DNA of 64,000 nucleotides. Origin: Thiorhodovibrio winogradskyi (GTDB lineage Bacteria; Pseudomonadota; Gammaproteobacteria; Chromatiales; Chromatiaceae). The notes beneath the pieces were generated by a model, which saw only the letters and a program-made list of their open reading frames with translations, made no database searches and had not been told where the DNA came from. This document shows positions 9,610 through 19,234 of this stretch, in pieces. Made by a program: the position numbers and the translations under genes. The stretch spans positions 558,001-622,000 of the forward strand of contig NZ_CP121472.1 in NCBI RefSeq assembly GCF_036208045.1. The letters run 5' to 3'. How positions within the stretch are numbered: position 1 is the stretch's first letter; each line of letters starts with the position of its first letter.

Positions 9610-11253
9610 ATGATTGCTTTGCTAGATTATGGTGCTGGCAATGTGCGCAGCCTGCGTAATGCCATTGCCGCACTTGGTTATCCTCTGTCCGATATTCATG
9701 CGCCGGAAGATATTCTGAGCGCGGAGCGGCTGATCTTTCCTGGTGTTGGCGCCTTTGGGCCCGCCATGGAGCGTCTGCGTGCGCTGGGTTACGAGGAGCC
9801 GCTGCGGGAGTATCTGCGCGCGGGGCGGCCTTTTCTAGGTATTTGCATTGGCTTGCAGTCGCTGTTCGAGGGGAGCGAGGAGTCGCCTGGCGTGCCGGGC
9901 CTTGGGGTGATTCCGGGCTTTGTCAGACGCTTCGATAATCGCGCTTTGTCAGTGCCGCACATGGGCTGGAACGCTCTGCGCTTGCAACGCGACTGCGAAC
10001 TGCTCGAGGATGCGCAGGCGCGGCGTTTTTACTTTGTGCACTCCTACTTCGCCGAACCGGATGCGAGTAACCGCGACTGGATACTGGCGGAGACTGACTA
10101 CGGGCGCCCGTTCATCAGCGCCGTGCAGCGCGGCGAGGTTGTCGCTGTGCAGTTCCATCCGGAAAAAAGCGGTGCGGCTGGACTTGAAGTGCTGCGGCGT
10201 TTCTTGGCCGGGCAATGCATTTTGGACCAGGCAGCGAATCTGTCGCGGGCAGCCGAGGGTGATGAGACCGATACCCAAAGTGGTTCGGAAATCGGGGGCG
10301 CAAAGGAGCCGACTGTCCTGGCGAAACGCATCATTGCCTGTCTGGACGTGCGCACCAATGACCAGGGCGATCTGGTCGTGACCAAGGGGGATCAGTACGA
10401 CGTGCGCGAGCAGGGCGAGGTGCGCAATCTTGGCAAGCCGGTGGAGCTGGCCAAGCGCTACTACGATGAAGGCGCCGATGAGATCACCTTTCTCAACATC
10501 ACCGCGTTCAGGGATTTTCCACTGTCCGATCAACCCATGCTCAAGGTGCTCAGGCGCGCCTCCGAGCAGATTTTTGTCCCCCTCACCATTGGCGGTGGCA
10601 TCCGCGCTTTCACCGACAGCGACGGGCGGCATTACTCGGCACTGGGGGTGGCGACCGAGTATTTTCGCTCCGGAGCCGACAAGGTTTCGATCGGCTCGGA
10701 GGCGGTGCTCATTGCCGAGGCCTTCCATGCGCGCGGCGGGCAGGGCGATGGGACGAGCGCCATTGAGCAGATCGCGCGCGTTTATGGCAATCAGGCCGTG
10801 GTGATTTCGGTCGATCCGCGCCGGGTTTATGTCGACTCACCCGAGGCGAGCAGCCATCACTGCATCGAGACCGCCGAGCCCGGCCCCAATGGAGAGCGCT
10901 ACTGCTGGTTTCAATGCACCATCAAGGGTGGGCGTGAAGGGCGGGATCTTGATGTGCTGCAACTGGTGCGGGCCTGCGAGCAGCTTGGCGCCGGAGAGAT
11001 TCTGGTCAACTCCATCGACCGCGACGGCAGTGGCCGCGGCTTCGATCTCGAACTCCTGCGCATGGTCCGTGCCGGTGTGCGTATTCCGGTGATTGCTTCA
11101 AGCGGTGCCGGATGTCCCGAACACTTTAGCGCGCTCTTTGATGCGGTGGATGTTGAGGCCGCGCTGGCTGCCGGCATCTTTCACCGTCGGGAGGTGCCCA
11201 TTGCCGCGGTCAAGGCCTGGCTTCAGGAGCGGGGCATGCTGGTTCGTGCCTAA
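9610..11253 (+). CDS. hisHF: Bifunctional imidazole glycerol phosphate synthase, HisH-HisF fusion (HIS7-like)
   Basis: Converts PRFAR plus glutamine to imidazole glycerol phosphate and AICAR in histidine synthesis. Residues 1-205 are the glutamine amidotransferase, with nucleophile Cys79 in GICIGLQ and the His183/Glu185 pair in QFHPEKSG. Residues from about 235 to 547 are the cyclase barrel, with catalytic Asp246 (ACLDVRTNDQG) and Asp402 (VISVDPRRV). Most bacteria encode separate HisH and HisF of about 200 and 255 residues. This single 547-residue chain is the length of yeast HIS7 and shares its extra segments, such as TKGDQYDVRE, GVATEYFRSGADKVSIG and NGERYCWFQCTIKGGRE. No other his gene is nearby. 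Confidence 0.95.
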   Translation: MIALLDYGAGNVRSLRNAIAALGYPLSDIHAPEDILSAERLIFPGVGAFGPAMERLRALGYEEPLREYLRAGRPFLGICIGLQSLFEGSEESPGVPGLGVIPGFVRRFDNRALSVPHMGWNALRLQRDCELLEDAQARRFYFVHSYFAEPDASNRDWILAETDYGRPFISAVQRGEVVAVQFHPEKSGAAGLEVLRRFLAGQCILDQAANLSRAAEGDETDTQSGSEIGGAKEPTVLAKRIIACLDVRTNDQGDLVVTKGDQYDVREQGEVRNLGKPVELAKRYYDEGADEITFLNITAFRDFPLSDQPMLKVLRRASEQIFVPLTIGGGIRAFTDSDGRHYSALGVATEYFRSGADKVSIGSEAVLIAEAFHARGGQGDGTSAIEQIARVYGNQAVVISVDPRRVYVDSPEASSHHCIETAEPGPNGERYCWFQCTIKGGREGRDLDVLQLVRACEQLGAGEILVNSIDRDGSGRGFDLELLRMVRAGVRIPVIASSGAGCPEHFSALFDAVDVEAALAAGIFHRREVPIAAVKAWLQERGMLVRA

Positions 11254-11278
11254 ACGGTGCGCGGGGGGCTCGCCGGAT

Positions 11279-11737
11279 TTATGCGGGCATCTCACTTGGC
11301 GGGGCGGCAATATCCGGGCAAAGTTTCTCGCACCAGAGGCAGCCCCGCACCAGCGCCCGGACAATGGCATCCGAGGCATCGCCTTTATGAAAGCGGATGC
11401 CAATCTGCCAACGTTGTTCAACCGGTTCCGGATCGGCCCAGACCACGGTAGCGCGGCAGGAACACTCTTCAATCAAGCCTACTTTGGCGCAGCCGAAATG
11501 AATCAATAGTTGTTCGTTTGGCGCGTAAGGGCGGTCGGCCCAGATGCGTGCACCACTGGTGCTGGCATCCTGCACGATGGCGCTTTGCAGTCCGATCTCT
11601 GCAGTCTTTGTACAGGACGGGGCAGTGGAAGTGGTGCGGGGATCTTGACCCGCGGCTGCGTCAAGAGGCTCCAGTTTGATCAGACAATCGATCTGATGAC
11701 GCGGACTGCAGCGGTGTTCTGCGGTGATCGATAACAT
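11279..11737 (-). CDS. Small PilZ-domain protein
   Basis: 152 residues with one PilZ domain. RCSPRHQ near the N-terminus supplies RxxxR and DASTSGARIW supplies DxSxxG, so both c-di-GMP contact motifs are present. About 30 low-complexity residues separate the first strands from the second motif. The C-terminus carries several cysteines (CLWCEKLC). There is no signal peptide or membrane helix. It is the second PilZ gene in the first 12 kb and converges on hisHF. Confidence 0.8.
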   Translation of the reverse strand: MLSITAEHRCSPRHQIDCLIKLEPLDAAAGQDPRTTSTAPSCTKTAEIGLQSAIVQDASTSGARIWADRPYAPNEQLLIHFGCAKVGLIEECSCRATVVWADPEPVEQRWQIGIRFHKGDASDAIVRALVRGCLWCEKLCPDIAAPPSEMPA

Positions 11738-11806
11738 CGGCGACTCTCGAGCATGTTACAGCCAAGTTATCCTTTGCCAGGTCATCTTATGATTGTGTGG
11801 TTTATA

Positions 11807-11835
11807 AAAAAACCGGCTTTGCGAGCCGGTTTTTT
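11807..11835 (-). terminator. Rho-independent terminator downstream of tRNA-fMet
   Basis: A perfect stem with arms AAAAAACCGGCT and AGCCGGTTTTTT around a TTGCG loop lies about 30 bp after the tRNA 3' end. The A/T runs on both sides make it potentially bidirectional. Confidence 0.85.
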
Positions 11836-11865
11836 GATTCGGCCAAATGCCGAAAGATGCCTTGT

Positions 11866-11942
<77 letters not shown>

Positions 11943-12041
11943 ACTGAGCTGAGCATAATAACGCCTTTGTCATGAATTTGCAACTGGAAGTTTTGCGCGA
12001 ACAGGAAAAAGTTCGTTGTTGGTGATAATTCGTCCTGAGTC

Positions 12042-14921
12042 TCATCGATCTGTGTAGCGCGCCAAAAGCTTCTTGAGGGCGGCGAAATCAATCGGCTTGG
12101 GCAGAAAATCGGTCATGCCAGCAGCGATGAAACGATCCGCATCCTGCGCCATGGCGTGCGCTGTCAGGGCGATGATCGGGATATCGCGCGGCCAGGTTGC
12201 CCGCGGGTCGGTGCGAATTCGGCGGGTGGCCTCGAGACCGTCGAGTTCAGGCATCTGAACATCCATCAGGATCAGATCGAAATGTCCGGCAGCCAGCGCG
12301 TCGAGCGCTTGCTGACCGTTTTCGACGCAGGTTGCTCGGTGGCCGACTTTGGTGAGCAATCGATCCACCACCAACCGATTGGCCGGCTCGTCCTCGGCGA
12401 TCAGGATGGACAGGGACAGGTTGTTGTTTCGCGGCGTGACTGGGCGATTGAGGTCGGTTGTGGCGGCCGTTGTCTCGCTCACGCGGGCGATGGATGAGGC
12501 CATGTCCGAGGTGGGCCTGATGATCCCGACCGGCAGCGTGAACCGGATGCGGCAGCCGGCATTGGGTTTGGTGTCGATCTGGATGTCGCCGCCGAGTCGA
12601 TCAAGCAGGCGTTTGACAATCGATAGCCCGAGGCCAGTGCCTTTGTGGCGGCGGGTGTCGGACGCGTCGGCCTGGGTGAAGGGCTCGAACAGCCGATCGA
12701 TTATCGCGGGGTCCATGCCAATGCCTGTGTCCGTGATAGTGTACACTAGCTGGCAGCTGTCAGCCGTCTTGGCGACCGGCTCCGCCTGCAGGTCGATGTC
12801 GATTCGCCCCTGATCGGTGAATTTAACGGCGTTACCAATCAGATTAAGCAGAATCTGACGCAGGCGACCGGCATCGGTGCGCACTAAGACGGGAACCGTG
12901 GCGCTAACACTGTATTCAACCCGCAGGTTTTTCGGCTTGGCTTGCAGCGCGAAAACCGCGCAGATGGTATGAAGCAACTCGCGGGGCGCGAAGGTGCTCG
13001 GACGCAGTTCGAAGGCGCCGGCGTTAATCTTGGAGAAGTCCAGGATGTCGTTAATGAGTTGCAGCAGGGTGCGGCCGCATTCGAGCCCGGTTTCGAGCAG
13101 CTGGCGCTGATCCTTGTCGAGATCCCTTTCGCCGAGCAGTTGCAGGGTGCCGAGCACGCCATTGAGTGGGGTGCGGATTTCATGGCTGGTGTTGGCGAGG
13201 AATTGACTCTTCGCGTGATTGGCGGCTTCTGCCCTGGAGATGGCTTGGGCCAGCTGGCGATTGGTCACACTAAGGCGTTCTTCGTCGGCTTTACTCGCGC
13301 TGATATCGGTGATGTAGCCAGACCAGCGCACGCGCCCGTCAGCCAATTGCTCCGGGCGGGAGAGTCCGCGCAGCCAGCGCAAGCCCTTCCCGCGCATCAG
13401 CACACGGAAATCCAGTTGCCAGAGTGAAAGATCTTTTGCGGAAGCCTGAATGGATGCGAGGAAGGCTTCCCTGTCCTTGGGGTGAATGGGCGTCAGTATT
13501 GGCTGGGCATCGGCGCGCACGTCATCGGGCGACAGCGCATAGATATCGCGGATGCCATCGGAGGCAAAGGGAATGGCCAGGCGGCCATCAGAAAGTTGTT
13601 CCATTTGGAACAAAAAGCCGGGGACCATGCGTGCCAGGTCGCGCAGCAGTTGGTCGCTGTCATGCAGAGCACGCTGCTGCGCGAGGAGTTGATCGTCCAC
13701 CCGTCGCAAGAGCAGGATGACCAGACCGACCACCATCAGCAGCAAGGCGAGCCCGATGAGCAGACTGATGCCAAGCAGGCGATAAAACCTTGCCTCCTCG
13801 GCGCTGATGTCGCGAAAAACCAGCAGGTCACCGACCCGGGCCTCAGTGGCATCGCGCAGCGGCAGACGCGTGGACCACCAAGTCCCGCGCTCCTGGTCTT
13901 GAAAGCGCACGCCCTTGGTCACTGGTGCTTTGCTCACTGGAGGAAGTTGAGTGTCTGCTTGCTCAAGGGCTGGCGCCGTGAGTCTGTCAAGCAGTTCGGG
14001 GTTGGAGACGAAGTTGGGCGCTTGCCGCGCGAACTGGTCCCAATCGGCCGTGCGGCCAAGCATATGCATGCCCTCCCGCCAGCCTTCTCGGTTCAGGTGG
14101 ATTTTGTCTATCAGCAGGGCGATTTCCACGTTAAGATGGTAACGAAGGTCGTTTAGAACATCCTCGATTTCCTTGCCGAGCTCAACATAGCCAAGCAGTC
14201 GCCCATCGGCATGAACAGGAACGACCACGCGCAGAGTGAATGAGCCTAAAGGTCCGAGCTCGATACCAGCGACGGACTGGCCGCGGCGCTCCGCTTCGCG
14301 CGCGGTAAAGCGTGCGATCACATCGGAATGGCGGTTAGGCTGATGCAGCCTGAGCAGGCACAGACGGTCGGGCCCAAGCAGGTAGAAATGTGTCACTTGA
14401 TGCCTCTGCTTCAGGCTCGCGAACAGGGGGCCCCATTGGGCTAGAGCGGCGGGCCGATCAAAGGCCGCGAGTGCCTCTTGCAGGTTCGCGTCCCGCGCCA
14501 GAACCTGGCCCGCAATGGCTAGCCCGTCTGCTTGTTCCCGCAATGACAGCTCGAGTTCGTGGATGACATCGACCGCAAGATTCTCGAGCGAGGCGTCAAG
14601 GTATCTTCGGTGCAGGTCGATTGGCAGCCAGATGGCGCCGGCGAGAAGACATGCTAGTAACAGGGCAAGCGGCGGAAGCAGTCTGCGAAGAACCGGCTTG
14701 GGCGCGGGGGATGAAGTCAGCTTGGCCGTGCTTGGGGATTGGTTGGCGGACTGATTGGGGAACCGTTTGGGAGACCGGGTAGAGGACTGCTGGGGGGGAT
14801 GGGGCAATGCACTGGCCTTGGCGGAATGACCACCGCTGTGGTGGGCGCCAGACGGGGGCGACCTTCCATTGTTGCTGTCGCCAAGCCTGCGGCTAGCGCC
14901 GCGAGAGGGCGCGCGCGTCAA
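12042..14921 (-). CDS. Membrane hybrid histidine kinase / response regulator
   Basis: Up to 959 residues. Order of parts: Ser/Pro-rich N-terminus, membrane helix (about 80-100), large periplasmic sensor region of dCache-like size, second helix (about 378-402), PAS-like domain (about 425-545), HisKA with His580 in SHEIRTPLNG, HATPase with the N, G1 and G2 boxes (NLIGNAVKF, DTGIGM, GTGLGLSI), and a C-terminal receiver with phospho-acceptor Asp887 in LILMDVQMPELDG. Four residues after the G1 box the chain continues into LFEPFTQAD. No Hpt domain or output regulator is adjacent, so the phosphorelay partner is unknown. The longest frame starts at a TTG without a visible ribosome-binding site; the true start may lie later, before the first helix. 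Confidence 0.9.
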   Translation of the reverse strand: MTRAPSRGASRRLGDSNNGRSPPSGAHHSGGHSAKASALPHPPQQSSTRSPKRFPNQSANQSPSTAKLTSSPAPKPVLRRLLPPLALLLACLLAGAIWLPIDLHRRYLDASLENLAVDVIHELELSLREQADGLAIAGQVLARDANLQEALAAFDRPAALAQWGPLFASLKQRHQVTHFYLLGPDRLCLLRLHQPNRHSDVIARFTAREAERRGQSVAGIELGPLGSFTLRVVVPVHADGRLLGYVELGKEIEDVLNDLRYHLNVEIALLIDKIHLNREGWREGMHMLGRTADWDQFARQAPNFVSNPELLDRLTAPALEQADTQLPPVSKAPVTKGVRFQDQERGTWWSTRLPLRDATEARVGDLLVFRDISAEEARFYRLLGISLLIGLALLLMVVGLVILLLRRVDDQLLAQQRALHDSDQLLRDLARMVPGFLFQMEQLSDGRLAIPFASDGIRDIYALSPDDVRADAQPILTPIHPKDREAFLASIQASAKDLSLWQLDFRVLMRGKGLRWLRGLSRPEQLADGRVRWSGYITDISASKADEERLSVTNRQLAQAISRAEAANHAKSQFLANTSHEIRTPLNGVLGTLQLLGERDLDKDQRQLLETGLECGRTLLQLINDILDFSKINAGAFELRPSTFAPRELLHTICAVFALQAKPKNLRVEYSVSATVPVLVRTDAGRLRQILLNLIGNAVKFTDQGRIDIDLQAEPVAKTADSCQLVYTITDTGIGMDPAIIDRLFEPFTQADASDTRRHKGTGLGLSIVKRLLDRLGGDIQIDTKPNAGCRIRFTLPVGIIRPTSDMASSIARVSETTAATTDLNRPVTPRNNNLSLSILIAEDEPANRLVVDRLLTKVGHRATCVENGQQALDALAAGHFDLILMDVQMPELDGLEATRRIRTDPRATWPRDIPIIALTAHAMAQDADRFIAAGMTDFLPKPIDFAALKKLLARYTDR

Positions 14922-15124
14922 GCTTGGCGAAAAAGTTTGACTTCTCCCAAACTATAGCAGTTCCGGAGAGGGTTGGGGGCGCCAGTATTGACCTTTGTCA
15001 TTGCGGTCGGCGCATGGTAGGCATCGGACCTAACACGCGTCTCGGATTATGGTTTTTTTGAGCAGTCTCTAGTCGATGACGCCGGGCATAATTTCAATTT
15101 TTTGGCGGCGCTTGTAGCCGCTGA

Positions 15125-16390
15125 TCATGTCTCGCCGATCACTTGCATGGGGATCCTTTCAACAGAGGCGCAACCGCCACCAATGCGGCCCTCGGGGTGG
15201 GCTTCATTGAGCGCGTCGAGCCATAGGCACAGCAAATCCTTGCGCAGCGCCCGGCCACCGGCGGCGTTGGTCATCACCACCAGCCCGACGCGGCGCTCGG
15301 GAATGGCCGCGATCAGATTGTGCCAGTTGGGCAGATTATCGCCCGGATGATAGGCCAGCCGCCGACCGCTATCGAGTTCGTAAAGGGCCATCCCCAGTCC
15401 ATAACGCGAGCCACTGAGGACCAGGTCGTTGTCCGAGTGCGGCATGGGTGTCAGCAGGCGATCAATCAGCGCTGGTTGAAGCACTCCGCGACCGGGCACC
15501 TCCCCTCGGTGTCCGGGCATGAGCAGCGTGAGCAGCCGCGCCAGATCGGTCGCGGTGGTTTGCAATCCGGCGGCGGCCAAGGCGGTGAAATGGCGCGCGG
15601 GAGCACGCTGACCCTGGTCGTTGAAGGTCGCGGCCAGTGGCGGCGAAGCAGACGGCAGGGTCGGAAAACGGCTGTTCGTCATCGCCAGAGGTTCAAGAAT
15701 GCGGTGCGCCGCGGCGGTGGCGAAGGGCTCGTCCGCCCATTCTCGAATGAGCAACTGCAGCAGGCTGTAGCCGCCGCCAGAGTAGCGAAACCCCTGGCCA
15801 GGCGGCTGGACTACTTTGAGCGGTGTATTGCCTGCGTCTGCCGCCCCATGGAGCGAGTCAAGCAGTGATTGCGCGGGTGTTCCGGGTGGAAAGCCACCAT
15901 AACCTGGCACGGAAAGCCCGGCGGTATGGCTCAACACCCGCGCCAGGGTCACGGCATCGCGACTATATGACGAGGCGGGAAGCCGCCAGGAGCCAGTGTT
16001 GCCCTGCAACTGCGGCAGTATGGCTTGATCGAGCGCAACGCGCCCTTGCCGCACCAAGGTCAGCACAGTCAAGGCCGTGACCGGTTTCGACACCGATGCG
16101 GCCTGGAACAGGGTGGTCGCGGGATCGACTGGAATCTGCCGGTCCGGAATCGCCAGACCATAGCCATGGCTCCAGTTGGGCTCGCCATCTTGAACCAACA
16201 CCACCGCCGCACCCGGAACCTGGTAGCGCTCAAGCAGGCCTGGCATCGCGGCATGGATGTGCTGCCGCACGACGAATACCGAGTCAGTTTGGCGATGTGC
16301 CGGCTCTGGACAAGTGGCTTGCGTCTGCGCGACAGCGCCGAGCAAGAACGCAGACAGGGCTGTTATAAAAGCGAAAATGGCAATCCGCAT
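15125..16390 (-). CDS. Secreted serine beta-lactamase-like hydrolase (class C / PBP4* family)
   Basis: 421 residues from the ATG at 16390, which places a normal signal peptide at the start (MRIAIFAFITALSAFLLG, cleavage near AVAQTQA); an upstream in-frame start at 16444 would put 18 polar residues before it. The acyl-serine motif is SVSK (Ser99-Lys102), followed by a YSG triad (YSGGGYSLLQ) in place of YxN and by a late HPG at the usual KTG/HxG position. These are the three active-site motifs of the family, which includes esterases, D-aminopeptidases and beta-lactamases. The substrate cannot be predicted. No ampR-like regulator is adjacent. Confidence 0.85.
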   Translation of the reverse strand: MRIAIFAFITALSAFLLGAVAQTQATCPEPAHRQTDSVFVVRQHIHAAMPGLLERYQVPGAAVVLVQDGEPNWSHGYGLAIPDRQIPVDPATTLFQAASVSKPVTALTVLTLVRQGRVALDQAILPQLQGNTGSWRLPASSYSRDAVTLARVLSHTAGLSVPGYGGFPPGTPAQSLLDSLHGAADAGNTPLKVVQPPGQGFRYSGGGYSLLQLLIREWADEPFATAAAHRILEPLAMTNSRFPTLPSASPPLAATFNDQGQRAPARHFTALAAAGLQTTATDLARLLTLLMPGHRGEVPGRGVLQPALIDRLLTPMPHSDNDLVLSGSRYGLGMALYELDSGRRLAYHPGDNLPNWHNLIAAIPERRVGLVVMTNAAGGRALRKDLLCLWLDALNEAHPEGRIGGGCASVERIPMQVIGET

Positions 16391-16419
16391 GATGGCAACT
16401 TCAGGGCAACAATAGAACA

Positions 16420-16499
16420 GCAATTTCAAATTCGGCTGTTTCATCTGGCGTAGAAGCGGCTTTCAGCCGCTTCATGACGCGCCAAGATGGCGCGTCTAC
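16420..16499 (+). repeat. Dispersed double-palindrome element, copy A
   Basis: An AT-richer lead-in containing TTCAAATTCGGCTGTTTCATCTG is followed by two adjacent hairpins: GAAGCGGCT-TTC-AGCCGCTTC and GACGCGCCA-AGA-TGGCGCGTC. Near-identical copies lie at 21681-21770 (inverted) and 44302-44382 (same orientation). It resembles REP/MITE-type elements. Confidence 0.85.
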
Positions 16500-16606
16500 T
16501 GATGACCGGGCCAACAACCGGGCGCTGGAAAACGAAATTTGGAATGGCTGACAATAGAATTGCAAGCATGAGTCCCTTCCGAAAAGTCGTTATTGTTTGC
16601 CAAAGT

Positions 16607-16633
16607 TTGCCCCGCTTGCCCCGCTTGCCCCGC
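16607..16633. repeat. 9-bp tandem repeat, 3 copies
   Basis: TTGCCCCGC occurs three times without a gap, about 50 bp upstream of adk. Confidence 0.85.
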
Positions 16634-16670
16634 TGTGGCAGCCTAGCCCGGCTTCACTTGACTAACATGA

Positions 16671-17345
<675 letters not shown>

Positions 17346-17353
17346 AGACCGTG

Positions 17354-17374
17354 GCGCCGGCATCCAGCCGGCGC
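17354..17374 (+). terminator. Hairpin after adk, possible terminator
   Basis: Perfect stem GCGCCGGC-ATCCA-GCCGGCGC starts 9 bp after the adk stop codon. Only a weak T-rich stretch follows, so it may be an inefficient terminator or a 3'-end stabiliser. Confidence 0.45.
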
Positions 17375-17496
17375 TGATTGTTGCCCTGTGTTCGATCATT
17401 GTAATCGCGAACATCAGAGAGGGTCTGTCGGACTTGTTCTAATCTGTTACACTGGCAGCCATCCTGCAACCGGATCAAAGCGAATAGGAGTCCACG

Positions 17497-17874
17497 ATGG
17501 CTATTGTCGAACTGACCAGTGAAAATTTCGAGTCCACAATCACGCAAAACCCTTTTGTTGTTGTTGATTACTGGGCGCCCTGGTGCGGGCCTTGCCGTTC
17601 ATTTGCGCCCGTTTATGAAAAAGTCTCGAATGATCACGACAACATTGTTTTCGCCAAGGTCAATACCGAGGAAGAGCAGCAGCTTGCGGCACATTTTCAG
17701 ATTCGCTCCATCCCCACGCTCATGATCTTCCGCGACCAAGTCATTATTTTTTCCCAGGCTGGCGCGCTGCCGGAGTCATCCTTGCGCGATCTGCTCGCTC
17801 AGGCCAGCGCGCTCGACATGGACAAGGTACGCGCGGACATGGCCCAGCAGCAGGCGGCGGCCAATAACGACTAA
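17497..17874 (+). CDS. Thioredoxin family protein
   Basis: Cytosolic dithiol-disulfide oxidoreductase of thioredoxin type. The active site WAPWCGPCRSF has Cys30 and Cys33, and the cis-Pro loop is IRSIPTLMIF. At 125 residues it is about 17 longer than E. coli TrxA because of a Gln/Ala-rich C-terminal tail. No signal peptide. An AGGAG ribosome-binding site precedes the ATG. The next gene (DUF1249) begins 37 bp after the stop and may be co-transcribed. Whether this is the main housekeeping thioredoxin cannot be told from one window. Confidence 0.9.
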   Translation: MAIVELTSENFESTITQNPFVVVDYWAPWCGPCRSFAPVYEKVSNDHDNIVFAKVNTEEEQQLAAHFQIRSIPTLMIFRDQVIIFSQAGALPESSLRDLLAQASALDMDKVRADMAQQQAAANND

Positions 17875-17911
17875 TAGCGGTTGGCTGTGTGCCCCCGGAG
17901 CTCTGTCTGTC

Positions 17912-18487
17912 ATGGCCATTCCCTGGCTGCGCGGCCCAACGGTCGGTGCCTTGCTCGAACTGATGGAAGAGAACCACCGTCTGCTCCTGTGCCTGGCACC
18001 GGATTTGCGCCGGCTCTCAGGGGCGCATCGTGCGCCCGGCCGGGGTACGGACCTTTACCTGGATGTCATAGCTCAGGCGCGCTATACCACCATCCTGCGC
18101 CTTACCTACCGCTTTCCGCCCCAGTTTGAATCCCAGTCTGAATCCCAGTGTGGAACCCAGTCTGGATTACAGTGCGCCCATTCCTGTGATGATGCGGGCC
18201 GGGTGATTGTCCCAGCTGTCTCTCCTCAGGCAGATGCGTTTCAGGCGGACCCCGATGCGAGATTGCGTGTCTGCCATGACGCGCGCCAGGTCGAGGTGAT
18301 CGCACTGCGTCAGACGGCTCTGCCGCTGCTGGGCGATGATCGTCTGGCAACCCTGCAGTCGAAATGGAACGCCAATTGGTTTCTTGCCAAGTGGCTGTCT
18401 TACTGCGTTAGCGAGGACTATCGCTTTTTTCCGGCGCGTCAGCACGCGACCAGGGCCAGGGTCGCGGACCCTGCGACCCTGTGCTGA
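17912..18487 (+). CDS. DUF1249 (YqiB-like) protein with a repeat insertion
   Basis: Protein of unknown function related to E. coli YqiB. Family features are the N-terminal LMEENHRLLLCLAPDL, the PDARLRVCHDARQVEV block and the C-terminal KWNANWFLAKWLSYC segment. At 191 residues it is longer than the roughly 140-150 usual for the family. The extra length lies between the halves, where about 16 Gln/Ser-rich residues come from four imperfect 12-bp repeats (18122-18169), plus a further variable stretch. No membrane helix. Confidence 0.8.
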   Translation: MAIPWLRGPTVGALLELMEENHRLLLCLAPDLRRLSGAHRAPGRGTDLYLDVIAQARYTTILRLTYRFPPQFESQSESQCGTQSGLQCAHSCDDAGRVIVPAVSPQADAFQADPDARLRVCHDARQVEVIALRQTALPLLGDDRLATLQSKWNANWFLAKWLSYCVSEDYRFFPARQHATRARVADPATLC

Positions 18488-18610
18488 CAGCCCGGTACGC
18501 CCCGAAAAAATTCCTGACCGCGATGCTTGACTATTGCCTCCATAAAACCAAGCTTAGGCGTAGGGTATTAGGGTCGCCTGGTGCGGCATAAGGAATTGGG
18601 GTACGAGATC

Positions 18611-19081
18611 ATGAGGCTTTCCACGAAAGGTAGGTACGCAGTGACGGCAATGCTGGATCTGGCGCTCCACGACGGCCAGGGTCCGGTGACGCTGGCTGAT
18701 ATTTCAGACAACCAGGGCATATCCCTCTCTTATCTGGAGCAACTCTTTGCCGCCTTGCGCGCGAAAAGTTTGGTCCGCGGCGTGCGCGGTCCGGGTGGAG
18801 GTTATTATCTGGGCAAGGACTCGGGCGAGATTTCCATCGCCGATATAATTTGCGCGGTCGATGAGTGGGTCGAATTTACCCGCTGCGGTGGGCGCGAGAA
18901 CTGTCGCAACGGGCAAAAATGCCTGACGCACAGCCTCTGGGATCAGCTGAGCGAAGAGATCTTCGGTTTCCTCAGTAAAATATCCCTGCAGGATTTGGTC
19001 GAGCGCGGCGGCCATCGCGACCAGCGTCTACAACCTAGCGCGCGTCTGGTGGCCGAACCCTTAAGCAAACGCGCGGCCTAG
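18611..19081 (+). CDS. iscR: IscR-type Rrf2 family iron-sulfur regulator
   Basis: DNA-binding regulator that senses Fe-S cluster status. The start is set at the ATG giving [18 protein letters not shown], the standard IscR N-terminus; the frame extends 30 bp further upstream. The winged-helix domain occupies residues 1-75. Cluster ligands are Cys92, Cys98 and Cys104 with C-x5-C-x5-C spacing and CLTH, at the same positions as in E. coli IscR, and His107 is present. The usual downstream iscSUA-hscBA-fdx genes are absent; the next gene is prmB. The upstream region contains TTGACT at 18527-18532, but I could not fit a convincing -10 or IscR site to it. Confidence 0.9.
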   Translation: MRLSTKGRYAVTAMLDLALHDGQGPVTLADISDNQGISLSYLEQLFAALRAKSLVRGVRGPGGGYYLGKDSGEISIADIICAVDEWVEFTRCGGRENCRNGQKCLTHSLWDQLSEEIFGFLSKISLQDLVERGGHRDQRLQPSARLVAEPLSKRAA

Positions 19082-19234
19082 AACAGGGGAAATCCATGGG
19101 GTTATCATAAGACGGGCTGCAAGTATCGGCGCCGCTAGCCTTTCCTTGTCAAGCAGCTTGTGCTCCCGTGGGCGGGCAGTGATATTCTGCGGCTTTCAAT
19201 TCAAGCTGCTCAATCATGGCCGCGTCCCTCGCTT

